From Parasediminibacterium sp046546515 (lineage in GTDB: Bacteria; Bacteroidota; Bacteroidia; Chitinophagales; Chitinophagaceae), in NCBI RefSeq assembly GCF_046546515.1, contig NZ_JBKHKJ010000003.1, forward strand, positions 62,001 through 126,000: a stretch of DNA of 64,000 nt, written 5' to 3'. This document shows positions 9,540-17,549 of the stretch, piece by piece. Position numbers and translations under genes: made by a program. Numbering within the stretch: position 1 is the first letter of the stretch; each line of letters begins with the position of its first letter. Under the pieces are notes generated by a model that searched no databases, was not told where the DNA came from, and was given only the letters and a program-made list of their open reading frames with translations.

Positions 9540-11528
9540 TTACCCTGCAATATCCGGTATTTCTATATGCACAGAAGTCCCTTTGCCAATATTACTTTGT
9601 ATATCGATGCTGCCATCTAAATAAGCCACCCTGCTTTGCAGGTTGCTATAGCCAATGCCGTTACTGTCTTTTAGTATATTTACATCAAACCCTTTCCCGT
9701 CGTCCTCTACTGTGATGCTGATGCTATTTCCTGTTCTTATTATTTGCACCAAGGCATTTTTTGCCTCGGCATGTTTCAAGGTGTTGTTCATCAATTCCTG
9801 TATAATGCGGTAAATAATGGAAGCCTTGCTTTGCGGGATGGTAGCATCATCCATCTCAAAAGACTGGTAAACCAATTGTAACGCCCCACTTTGGGTGATG
9901 CCCGTACAAAAATCTTGCAAAGCCGTATCCAACCCAAATTTCATCAGCGCTTCGGGCATCATATTGTGTGCTACTCGCCGCAGCTCGCTGATTGATTTAT
10001 CCAACATGCCCATGCTCCTTTCAAAGGCCGCTGCGTTTTCCTCCGTTACAATCAAATAATTTTTCATAGTACTAAATGAATATTTTGTGCTTGATAAAAT
10101 GCCTCCCAATCCATCGTGCAGGTCCTTGGCAAGCCTTTGCCGCTCCTGCTCCTGCCCTTGCAATACAGATTCGGTGGCTAGCAAGTGTTTCTCTTGCTCT
10201 AGTTCCCTAATACGCTGTGCCTTTAGTGCATCTTTTGCCAATAGCAACCTGCTTTTCTGCTGGCTGTTCCTATAATATAAAAAGCCAAGCAGCCCAAGCA
10301 CCATCAAGGATGCAGCCAGCACGAGGATAGTGGTATAACGCTGCCGCAGCATAAGGGCGGTAATTTCCTTTTCCTTGTTCAGGTTATTGATCTCCGCTTG
10401 CTTTTTGTTCAACGAATACGCTGCTTCCAATTGCTGGTTATATTTCAGTATCTTATTACTCACCCCTGCATCTTTTATAGAATCTGCTAGTCCTTTTTCG
10501 CTTTCAAACAGGCTTATATTGCCTGTGGCCAATGCAATATTGCCTATCAACCCATGCACGTCCTCTAAGATGGGGCGTAGCTTGTTTTCTGTAAGTATAG
10601 CTAGTGCCTCTGCAGAATATCGCCTTGCCTGCGTGTATGCTTTCTTTTTAAAATAATATTGGCCTAGCTGGTACCTAGCCACTGCCACCCCTTGCTTGTC
10701 ATCCACAGATGTTGAGAGCCTTTCTATTTCAATGGCATTCTTTTCTACCTTGTATAGTTGATTGGTAGCCAACAACACTTCGTTGATGCAGGACAACGCC
10801 CCAGATTGATAGGTTTTATCATTTACCCGCACGCCAATGGCATACGCTTGGTTGGAAACTAGCAGGGCAGAGTCATATTTTTTCATCTTCATCAACAACG
10901 CGCTTAGGTTTTCCAGTCCAATGGCTTCGCCATAGTCGCTATGTCCCTCCCGACTATTGGATATGGCTTTCAATGCATATTGATAAGCCTTTTCCCTATC
11001 CTCGATAGATACATATACGCCCAAGATATTCCCATACACAATGCCTAGTTTAAACTTATTTCGCTCGCTTTCAAACACTGCCACCGCCTTTTGGTAATAA
11101 AGCAATGCCTTTTCTATATCCCCTTTGTCAAGGTAAATCTCCGCCACATTGTTATAAGCCCCGCCCAGCATATTGGGGTTATTGGCTTTCTCGGCAATCG
11201 ACACGGCTTGCAAGGTTAGTTGCAATGCCTCGTCAAACCGGGCTGCCCTTTCCAGTATTTCCACCTTGCAAGCAATAAACCGCAACTTGCCCCTTGTATA
11301 GTTTAGCTTGTTGCTCCACTCATTGCCTTTCTGGTAATAATACATAGCAGAGTCTGGCAGGTTGGCTTGGTACAGGTTACCTATATACAACAAGGTTTCT
11401 ACCATGTCACTGTCTTCTTTCTGGTGTGCCAGCCTAGTTAGCAAGCTATCCCTGTACAGCTTCCAATTTGGCTGGCACAGGGCAACCGTTGCGTTAAGCA
11501 GTATTATTATCAATCCAAGTGCCTTCAT
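9540..11528 (-). CDS. TPR-containing sensor histidine kinase (HisKA_3 type)
   Basis: Membrane histidine kinase of the NarX/DesK-like class. The start at 11528 gives MKALGLIIILLNAT as signal peptide; the frame is open 75 bp further up but that extension lacks sense. The periplasmic half (about 30-360) is a chain of tetratricopeptide repeats. One membrane helix follows near 397-420 (TTILVLAASLMVLGLLGFL), then a coiled coil. The dimerisation/phosphorylation domain has His471 in KDLHDGLGG, and the HATPase domain ends the 662-residue protein (NNTLKHAEA, DDGKGFD, GIGYSNLQ). TPR sensors of this build are common in Bacteroidota, but the ligand is unknown. It is transcribed just ahead of the response regulator. 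Confidence 0.92.
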   Translation of the reverse strand: MKALGLIIILLNATVALCQPNWKLYRDSLLTRLAHQKEDSDMVETLLYIGNLYQANLPDSAMYYYQKGNEWSNKLNYTRGKLRFIACKVEILERAARFDEALQLTLQAVSIAEKANNPNMLGGAYNNVAEIYLDKGDIEKALLYYQKAVAVFESERNKFKLGIVYGNILGVYVSIEDREKAYQYALKAISNSREGHSDYGEAIGLENLSALLMKMKKYDSALLVSNQAYAIGVRVNDKTYQSGALSCINEVLLATNQLYKVEKNAIEIERLSTSVDDKQGVAVARYQLGQYYFKKKAYTQARRYSAEALAILTENKLRPILEDVHGLIGNIALATGNISLFESEKGLADSIKDAGVSNKILKYNQQLEAAYSLNKKQAEINNLNKEKEITALMLRQRYTTILVLAASLMVLGLLGFLYYRNSQQKSRLLLAKDALKAQRIRELEQEKHLLATESVLQGQEQERQRLAKDLHDGLGGILSSTKYSFSTMKNYLIVTEENAAAFERSMGMLDKSISELRRVAHNMMPEALMKFGLDTALQDFCTGITQSGALQLVYQSFEMDDATIPQSKASIIYRIIQELMNNTLKHAEAKNALVQIIRTGNSISITVEDDGKGFDVNILKDSNGIGYSNLQSRVAYLDGSIDIQSNIGKGTSVHIEIPDIAG

Positions 11529-11602
11529 GAATGGTTGGTTATTGTATTGAAGAAAAACAAAAAAAATCTTTTGTGTCCCATCTATTCCCTTTCTATTGGG
11601 CA

Positions 11603-11740
11603 TTTACGGCGATAGCACCGTTCAAGGCTTAGCTATCTATTGGGCTTTTTCCGAAGCGTAGATGTAAACTTCCCGAAAGTTCAAAACTTTCGGGAAGTTG
11701 CCAAGGAAAAGTTATCAGATAGCGAAGTAAAACCATTACA
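11603..11740. repeat. Dispersed repeat, intact copy (47-bp core plus hairpin)
   Basis: Positions 11603-11649 are identical over 47 bp to 59479-59525 (core GATAGCACCGTTCAAGGCTT). The element then runs into a 15-bp hairpin (11667-11681 with 11685-11699, arm AACTTCCCGAAAGTT) and a tail with TCAGATAGCGAAG. The copy near 59.5 kb has the same modules in the same order but with about 200 bp inserted between core and hairpin. It lies upstream of the histidine kinase gene. Confidence 0.85.
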
Positions 11741-11785
11741 GACCCTAATTTTTTTATTCAAATGCTGACAATTTGTCTTTGTATG

Positions 11786-11974
11786 CCCAAAAAAGCCGCC
11801 GGATTGTCCAAAAGAATAACATTTTTCCGCATCAGAACAACAATTTTCCGCAAAAGAATTACCTAATCACGCATCAGAACAACTTTTTTTCGCATCAGAA
11901 CAACCCAATTACGTGCTGGAACAACATTTTTGCTTACATGAATTACATTTATAGGCATCCGAGCGACATTTTTT
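11786..11974. repeat. Nine tandem 21-bp units
   Basis: Units begin every 21 bp at 11786, 11807, 11828, 11849, 11870, 11891, 11912, 11933 and 11954. The best conserved part is CGCATCAGAACAAC followed by seven A/T-rich bases; the first and last units are weaker. Twenty-one bp is two helix turns and also seven codons, so the plus-strand frame (11773-11985) reads a heptapeptide repeat like HQNNxFx. I treat it as a DNA repeat because units differ at all codon positions and no signal or start context supports a gene. Confidence 0.85.
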
Positions 11975-12002
11975 TACCCCCATAAAAAAATAGGATTGAA
12001 AG

Positions 12003-12028
12003 TAGAGACGTTGCATGCAACGTCTCTA
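12003..12028. repeat. 26-bp perfect palindrome, REP-like
   Basis: Self-complementary over all 26 bases, with centre GACGTTGCATGCAACGTC. A near copy with a few changes lies at 54046-54075. Short palindromes of this type are typical of REP elements mobilised by RAYT transposases; no such transposase gene is in the window. Confidence 0.8.
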
Positions 12029-12267
12029 GACGCAGGTCTCCTATGAATATTTATTAAGCATCCTTCCCATTTCTTTTTTCCAAAAATATACAATTCAAAA
12101 AGCCCCGGCTTGCTTCTCCATGTAAAAGTGCAGCAATATTCTATTTCCAAAAATCCCCTTTTTAGGGGATAAAGCCCCCGGCTGCCTCCTTCTACTTTTA
12201 TGCTGCGAAAAAAGGGTTGTATTTCAGCCCGCAATATTTCATTTCAGCACAATTAAAAACGCAACGT

Positions 12268-12675
12268 ATGAAAAAAAATGCCTTCTTCTTATTCCTCATC
12301 ATTGCGGCAGCAACATCTACTGCCTTAGCAAAAAACAACACAGACATAGCCTTTGCCAAGGCATTAAAAGACCCTACCAATCCCATAGCGGGCAAGTGGG
12401 TGCGACAATTTAGCGGGGTTTCGGTATTGCTCACAGCCAATGCAGATTATACTTCTTCCATTTCTGTAAATGGTCATGTTACTTCTACAGGTACTTATGT
12501 TGTGAAAGACAATGTGGTTACCCTGATCAATAAAACCGAGCCACGCAACCACTGCATTGGGGTAGAGGGCTTTTATACCTACACCATTAAAGACGGCAAG
12601 ATGACCATGGCCGCCAAAAACGACCCCTGCGAGGGAAGGGCACAAGCAGTGGAAGGCATCTGGACAAAACAATAG
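12268..12675 (+). CDS. Small secreted protein, lipocalin-like
   Basis: A 135-residue protein of unknown function. ATG at 12268 gives a clear signal peptide (MKKNAFFLFLIIAAAT, cleavage near ALAKN); the frame extends 51 bp upstream but that part does not look coding. The mature part begins with IAGKWVRQFSG and continues in alternating beta strands, with two cysteines (in HCIGVEG and DPCEGRA). The pattern resembles lipocalin-like or META-type small beta-barrels, but no family motif is decisive. The gene stands alone, followed by a dispersed hairpin element and then a T9SS protein. Confidence 0.75.
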   Translation: MKKNAFFLFLIIAAATSTALAKNNTDIAFAKALKDPTNPIAGKWVRQFSGVSVLLTANADYTSSISVNGHVTSTGTYVVKDNVVTLINKTEPRNHCIGVEGFYTYTIKDGKMTMAAKNDPCEGRAQAVEGIWTKQ

Positions 12676-12685
12676 ATAATAGCTT

Positions 12686-12814
12686 GCCACTAAGGCTCCA
12701 AGGCTCAAAGAGGCACGAAGGAAATAAAGAAAAGAAGAAAATATTTTGTGTTATCCTATACCCTTTTAAACTTGTTTTTCTTAGTGCTACTTCGTGCTTT
12801 TGTGCCTTCGTGGC
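12686..12814. repeat. GCCAC/AAG hairpin element, full copy
   Basis: Left arm GCCACTAAGGCTCCAAGGCT and onward to GGCACGAAGG; right arm ends in TTTTGTGCCTTCGTGGC. The reverse complement of the right arm aligns imperfectly with the left arm over about 45 bases. Each arm is itself made of 8-9-bp units of the GGCACGAAG type. Other full copies lie at 16461-16590 and 30983-31115, weaker at 21651-21760. Confidence 0.75.
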
Positions 12815-12857
12815 CACAATACCCTTTTTACATTTTAACCCCATTAATACTACAACA

Positions 12858-14885
12858 ATGAAAAAACAAATACTCCTACTACTGCTAGCCATTGGCAGTT
12901 TAAGTGCTATGGCACAACCTTACCATGCACATTTCCTGAAAAAAATAACAGCTACGGGCTACGGCCCCACAAGTTTCAAATGCGTGGCGTATGACAAGCG
13001 GGGCAACATATATGCGGCGGGTAGCTTTAGGGACACCGCTACTTTTGACAACGGCACCAAACTGGTATCCACAGAATACAGCGAAGACATAGTGATTGCC
13101 AAGTTTGACAGAAAAGGAAAGACAATCTGGGCAAAAAAAGCGGGTGGCAGGCACGATATAGAAACGGCACACGACATAGCCGTGGACAGCAACAACAATG
13201 TGTACATAGTAGGTTTTGCCCAAGGAAACGCCAAGTTCGACAACATCATCATCAACCAAGACACTGCTGCTGGCGAGCATGGCTTTTTGGCCAAACTAGA
13301 CAGCAACGGCAACTATAAATGGGTGAAAGGAGGGATTGCATTTGAATACAATGCCTATATAGCCAAGCAAACAGCACTGTACATTGATAAAAACAACAAC
13401 CTGTTTTTTGGCGGGTCCATCACCAACCAAGTAACCTCCAAGCCCTATTTTGATGGTGTTGTTTTTACCAATATCGATTGCTGCAACAGCAATGTTTTTC
13501 TTTGGAAAATGGATGGAAATGGCAGCATCCTTGCCCGTTTTGAGCCTGCAAGGAATTTTGACTTTATCACAGGCATAACAGGAGATTCCAAAGGGAATAT
13601 ACTTGTAGTGGGCGGCTACACCTGCAGCGACTCTACCAATGCAGGTGCTTTGCAAATTGTGGCAGGCACACCTATAAAGAATGTAAAGGGCAGCTATGCT
13701 AGCGGGTACAACTCTGGCTACACCCTAAAGCTAGACAATAACCTAAAAACACAATGGATAAAGCCAAACTGGGGAAGTGCCAATTCTGTACCAACAGGGA
13801 TAGCTGTAGATTCATTAGATAATGTTTATGTAGGCGGCACTTATAGCGATTCCGTTCAAATAGGCACTGGCAAATTGAATGCAGGGCAGAGCGCAACCAA
13901 TATCTTTTATGCAAAATTTAATGCATCAGGTACGTTTCAATGGGCAAAAAACTATGGCGACTTTGGCACTTATGGCTATGATGCCTACCGCTTGGCTTAT
14001 GACAAAGCCAATGATAAGCTATGGGCTACCATTCACACCAATAATTACCCCGTTACTTTCAGTGGCATAGACATCACCCACTACCTAGCCATCTGCGAGG
14101 TGAACAAAGCCAACGGCGCTATTACCACGATTATCCAAAACACCACCGACCCTGACGTAAAAGCAACAGGTCTTGCCGTTTGGAAAAAGAATGTGGCCGT
14201 TGTAGGTAGTTATGTTACTGGTTTTCCGGGTGTAGATACTACTGTTACCATATTGGGGCTACATGTACCCATTAGTTACAATGAACCAGAAGACGGTTTT
14301 ATTTTCGAGTTTACCGATACTACCACATTGCTGCCAGTAGATATTGTTTCTGTAAAAGCATACCCAAAAGCCACCGTCGTAAGCATAGAATGGTCCGTAC
14401 AAAATGAAATAAACATCGACCATTACGAAGTAGAAAAAAGCAATGATGGTATTGCCTTCGGCGAAATAAATAGTATAAAGGCTTTCAACACAGCCAATGC
14501 TTTTACCTATACAAGCATTGATGCTAACCCATTTGATGGGGCAACTTATTACCGCATTAAAATTGTAAGCAAAGAGGGCAACTTAAAATACACCCCCATA
14601 GTAGTTGTAAACGCCAGCAAGGCTGCAAGTGTGGTTAGGGCATATCCAAATCCTATAACACATGGCAACCTTTACTTACAACTATCCAACATGGAAAAAG
14701 GCAATTATAGCTTGCAGCTATTCAATACATTAGGGCAGTCAATCCTAACCCAAGCCATTGTGCATGAAGGTGGCTCATCCAATCGAAATATTGTTTTGCC
14801 CGGCAAATTAACTAGTGGCAATTACTTTTTACAAGTAAAGGGTGGAAGTGGTTTTGTTTATAATCAGGAATTGTTGGTAAAGTAG
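12858..14885 (+). CDS. T9SS type A secreted beta-propeller protein (SBBP-like repeats)
   Basis: Secreted or cell-surface protein of 675 residues. The start at ATG 12858 is chosen for its signal peptide (MKKQILLLLLAIGSLS, ending near AMAQP); the frame is open upstream only through a repeat element. About residues 25-490 are repeats with DKRGNIYAAGSF, DSNNNVYIVGFA, DSLDNVYVGGTY, the hallmark of SBBP/beta-propeller proteins. A fibronectin-like strand set follows (VDIVSVKAYPKATVVSIEW). The C-terminus is a type A sorting domain (YPNPITHGNLYLQL, then LTSGNYFLQVKGG). Its role is unknown; such proteins may bind glycans or serve as adhesins. A 16-bp-stem hairpin 25 bases past the stop may end transcription. 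Confidence 0.88.
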   Translation: MKKQILLLLLAIGSLSAMAQPYHAHFLKKITATGYGPTSFKCVAYDKRGNIYAAGSFRDTATFDNGTKLVSTEYSEDIVIAKFDRKGKTIWAKKAGGRHDIETAHDIAVDSNNNVYIVGFAQGNAKFDNIIINQDTAAGEHGFLAKLDSNGNYKWVKGGIAFEYNAYIAKQTALYIDKNNNLFFGGSITNQVTSKPYFDGVVFTNIDCCNSNVFLWKMDGNGSILARFEPARNFDFITGITGDSKGNILVVGGYTCSDSTNAGALQIVAGTPIKNVKGSYASGYNSGYTLKLDNNLKTQWIKPNWGSANSVPTGIAVDSLDNVYVGGTYSDSVQIGTGKLNAGQSATNIFYAKFNASGTFQWAKNYGDFGTYGYDAYRLAYDKANDKLWATIHTNNYPVTFSGIDITHYLAICEVNKANGAITTIIQNTTDPDVKATGLAVWKKNVAVVGSYVTGFPGVDTTVTILGLHVPISYNEPEDGFIFEFTDTTTLLPVDIVSVKAYPKATVVSIEWSVQNEINIDHYEVEKSNDGIAFGEINSIKAFNTANAFTYTSIDANPFDGATYYRIKIVSKEGNLKYTPIVVVNASKAASVVRAYPNPITHGNLYLQLSNMEKGNYSLQLFNTLGQSILTQAIVHEGGSSNRNIVLPGKLTSGNYFLQVKGGSGFVYNQELLVK

Positions 14886-14910
14886 AATAAGTTTTAAATC
14901 TCTGTTTTAA

Positions 14911-14945
14911 CAAATTTGCCAACCTTTTGAAGGTTGGCAAATTTG
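14911..14945. terminator. Strong hairpin after the T9SS gene
   Basis: A perfect 16-bp stem (14911-14926 with 14930-14945, arm CAAATTTGCCAACCTT) has a 3-base loop. It lies 25 bases after the stop at 14885. Only a short T run (TTTG) follows, so termination is likely but not certain. Confidence 0.6.
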
Positions 14946-14953
14946 TTTGATAA

Positions 14954-15095
14954 AACCCTGAAAGGGTTAAACAATAGTAGCCATGGGTCTAACCCATGGC
15001 AGGCATTTCAGGTTTTAAGCAAACCCCATGTTTTTGCCTTTGTTCACCACGGGTTGCACCCATGGCTACTATTGTTCAACCCCTGTCGGGGTTTA
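14954..15095. repeat. REP-like inverted repeat (AACAATAGTAGCC family)
   Basis: Two outward arms both contain AACAATAGTAGCCATGGGT (the right one as reverse complement), flanked by CCC-rich small hairpins (14954-14968, AACCCTGAAAGGGTT; CCCCTGTCGGGG near 15080-15091). The left side also holds a local palindrome CCATGGGTCTAACCCATGG. The same module without its partner is seen at 48780-48810 and 49339-49385 as CACCCCTTCGGGG. Confidence 0.75.
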
Positions 15096-15181
15096 ATGCA
15101 ATCATAGGTTTGCACTTATCGACAGTTCAAAAAAGAATTAGCCATTATTTGGCTTAACATTGCAGTTTATATAAATACTGT

Positions 15182-16390
15182 ATGGCAAGGGACAAAAAAG
15201 ATGCGGCATTGGGGTTTATTTTCGTAACGCTATTGATAGACATTATTGGGTTTGGGATTATCATCCCCATTCTGCCGCAACTAATACAAGGCTTGATACA
15301 CGACACGGTAAGCGAGGCATCCCGCTATGGGGGCTGGCTTATTTTTGCTTATTCATTCATGCAGTTCCTCTGCTCCCCTATTATTGGCAACCTCAGCGAC
15401 CAATATGGCCGCAGACCTGTTTTGCTTTTTTCATTGTTTGGTTTTGGGATAGATTATTTGTTCCTTGCTTTTGCCCCCACCATTGCATGGCTGTTTGTGG
15501 GCAGGTTGATTGCAGGCGTTACTGGGGCAAGTATCACTACTGGGTCTGCCTATATTGCCGACATTAGCACACCAGAAAAAAAGGCACAAAACTTCGGGAT
15601 GATTGGGGCTGCATTTGGGCTAGGCTTTATCATAGGTCCAGTATTGGGTGGGCAGTTGGCGCATTTCGGGGTAAGGGCACCGTTTATAGGCGCAGCTTGC
15701 TTGTCCCTCATCAACTGGTTGTATGGTTATTTTATTTTGCCTGAATCGCTAAGCAAAGAAAACCGCCGCCCCTTTCAATGGTCAAGGGCAAACCCGGTTG
15801 GCTCGTTGCGTATGCTAAACAAATACCCTGTTATTGCGGGCATGGTTATTTCCATTACACTTATCTATATAGCCTCCCATTCTGTTCAAACTACATGGAG
15901 CTATTATACCATAGAAAAATTTGGGTGGTCCAGCAGGATGGTGGGCAACTCGCTTGGAGTAGTGGGCATTTGCGTGATGATAGTGCAGGGCTTGCTGATA
16001 AGAAAGATAATACCCAAGCTAGGGCAGGAAAAAAGCGTTTACACAGGGCTTGCTTTGTATGCAATAGGCTTTCTTTTATTTGCGTTTGCTACACAAACTT
16101 GGATGATGTTTGCCTTTACGGCTGTTTATTGCCTAGGGGGCATAGCTATGCCAGCTATACAAGGCATTATCTCTACCCATGTGCCACCTAACGAGCAAGG
16201 CGAATTGCAAGGTGCTTTAACCAGCCTAATGAGTGCTACCGCTATCATTGGCCCGTTGATAATGACCAATGCTTTTGCATATTTTACTTCATCGGCTGCA
16301 CCCGTGCATTTCCCTGGCGCACCATTTATAGTAAGTGCGGTGCTTACGTTAATAAGTACCGTGTTGGCGTATAAAAGCCTGAGGAAATAG
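15182..16390 (+). CDS. MFS transporter, TCR/Tet family
   Basis: Inner-membrane drug/proton antiporter of 402 residues with about 12 hydrophobic helices. The loop 2-3 motif GNLSDQYGRRPVLL (near 80-93) is motif A of the 12-helix drug:H+ antiporters. TGASITTGSAYIADIS and GAAFGLGFIIGPVLGG (motif C region) are typical of tetracycline-efflux relatives. Many Bacteroidota carry housekeeping members of this family that do not give tetracycline resistance, so resistance is not claimed. It is a single gene with truB downstream after a hairpin repeat. Confidence 0.9.
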   Translation: MARDKKDAALGFIFVTLLIDIIGFGIIIPILPQLIQGLIHDTVSEASRYGGWLIFAYSFMQFLCSPIIGNLSDQYGRRPVLLFSLFGFGIDYLFLAFAPTIAWLFVGRLIAGVTGASITTGSAYIADISTPEKKAQNFGMIGAAFGLGFIIGPVLGGQLAHFGVRAPFIGAACLSLINWLYGYFILPESLSKENRRPFQWSRANPVGSLRMLNKYPVIAGMVISITLIYIASHSVQTTWSYYTIEKFGWSSRMVGNSLGVVGICVMIVQGLLIRKIIPKLGQEKSVYTGLALYAIGFLLFAFATQTWMMFAFTAVYCLGGIAMPAIQGIISTHVPPNEQGELQGALTSLMSATAIIGPLIMTNAFAYFTSSAAPVHFPGAPFIVSAVLTLISTVLAYKSLRK

Positions 16391-16424
16391 TTTTAAGTTT
16401 TGAGTTTTAGGTTTTAAGTTAAAA
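16390..16424. repeat. Degenerate 7-bp tandem repeat
   Basis: Units GTTTTAA, GTTTTGA, GTTTTAG, GTTTTAA, GTTAAAA begin at the last base of the MFS stop codon. Confidence 0.6.
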
Positions 16425-16460
16425 AATGCGTTACTATTCTGGTGCAAGTTTGGCTAATCT

Positions 16461-16590
16461 GCCACGAAGACAAAAAGAAGCACAAAGTTTTAAGAGAAGA
16501 AGAAAGAAAAAAAGAAGAAAAATGATGTTATCAATAACTTTTAGCCTTATTTTTCTTCGTGCAGCTTTGAGCCTTTGTGTCTTAGTGGCA
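16461..16590. repeat. GCCAC/AAG hairpin element, full copy
   Basis: Left arm GCCACGAAGACAAAAAGAAG, right arm TTTGAGCCTTTGTGTCTTAG ending in TGGC. The middle is purine-rich (GAAGAAGAAAGAAAAAAAG) then pyrimidine-rich. It lies between the MFS gene and truB and could act on the mRNA. Confidence 0.65.
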
Positions 16591-16617
16591 ACTTTTTTAT
16601 ACATCACAATTTAATTA

Positions 16618-17316
16618 ATGAAGCAACCTATACCCCAATTTGCCGAAGGCAGGGTTTTATTATTCGATAAGCCAATTGGCTGGACAAGCTTTGATATTGT
16701 AAGAAAAGTGCGCAATTTGGTGCAAGTGCCTAAAGTAGGCCATGCGGGTACATTAGACCCATTGGCAACTGGCTTATTAATTGTATGCACCGGCAAGTTT
16801 ACTAAAAAAATAAACGAATACATGGGCATGGAGAAGGAGTATACGGGTACATTTACCCTTGGCAGTACCACGCCCAGCTATGACTTGGAAACTGAACCTA
16901 CTAACTTTATAGATACTGCTCATTTAACAGAAGATGCTATACATGCTGCAACAGAACAATTTACAGGCGATATATTACAAATGCCACCCCAACATTCCGC
17001 CATTAAAAAAGATGGCAAGCCCTTGTATTTGTCTGCAAGGCAGGGCATAGAAGTAAAAGTAGATGCACGGCCTGTAACCATTAAATCATTTATTATCACG
17101 CAAATAGAACTGCCTGTGGTGCATTTCAAAGTGGTTTGTTCCACAGGTACTTATATTAGGAGCTTGGCAAAGGATTTTGGTGCAGCATTAGGCGTGGGTG
17201 GCTATATGAGCAGCCTTTGCAGGACGAGGATAGGTGAATTTAAAAATGCAGATGCCATTTCAATAGATAGCTTTGAGCAGCAGGTAAGGAGTGGTGCATT
17301 TGCTTCTTTGGACTAA
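16618..17316 (+). CDS. truB: tRNA pseudouridine(55) synthase TruB
   Basis: Converts U55 of tRNA to pseudouridine. The 232-residue protein has the TruB start FDKPIGWTSFDIVRKVR and catalytic Asp47 in HAGTLDPLATGLL. MPPQHSAIKKDGKPLY and STGTYIRSLAKDFG are further family blocks. Length is typical of the short bacterial form without the extra PUA domain. It stands apart from rbfA/infB-type neighbours seen in other phyla. The start ATG directly follows TTTAATTA. Confidence 0.96.
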   Translation: MKQPIPQFAEGRVLLFDKPIGWTSFDIVRKVRNLVQVPKVGHAGTLDPLATGLLIVCTGKFTKKINEYMGMEKEYTGTFTLGSTTPSYDLETEPTNFIDTAHLTEDAIHAATEQFTGDILQMPPQHSAIKKDGKPLYLSARQGIEVKVDARPVTIKSFIITQIELPVVHFKVVCSTGTYIRSLAKDFGAALGVGGYMSSLCRTRIGEFKNADAISIDSFEQQVRSGAFASLD

Positions 17317-17549
17317 ATCATAGGCGTATTAATGCACCCCTGCTAAAACTATTTAGCTTTACTTTTCCAAAAAACATCTAACTTGTAGCACTCTTTTAGG
17401 CTTGTTGATTATTGATGCCGATTTGTTTTGGCACAATAAATAATAGCATTTTCCTAAAAAGGATATTTTTTCAAATCCTTCATCTATATTTAAAACCATT
17501 GTATGTACCTGCTTGTTGGTATATGTAGAATAGCTATTTAAAAAGAAGC

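Noticed and set aside
11773..11985. 70-codon frame with heptapeptide repeat
   Set aside because: The 21-bp DNA repeat alone explains it; no start context, no signal peptide, and units vary at every codon position.
12684..12857. N-terminal extension of the T9SS propeller gene
   Set aside because: This open stretch is the dispersed hairpin element; the signal peptide begins at the ATG at 12858.
15182..16390. Tetracycline resistance gene
   Set aside because: It belongs to the TCR/Tet-type family, but many chromosomal members of this phylum give no resistance and no mobile context is seen.
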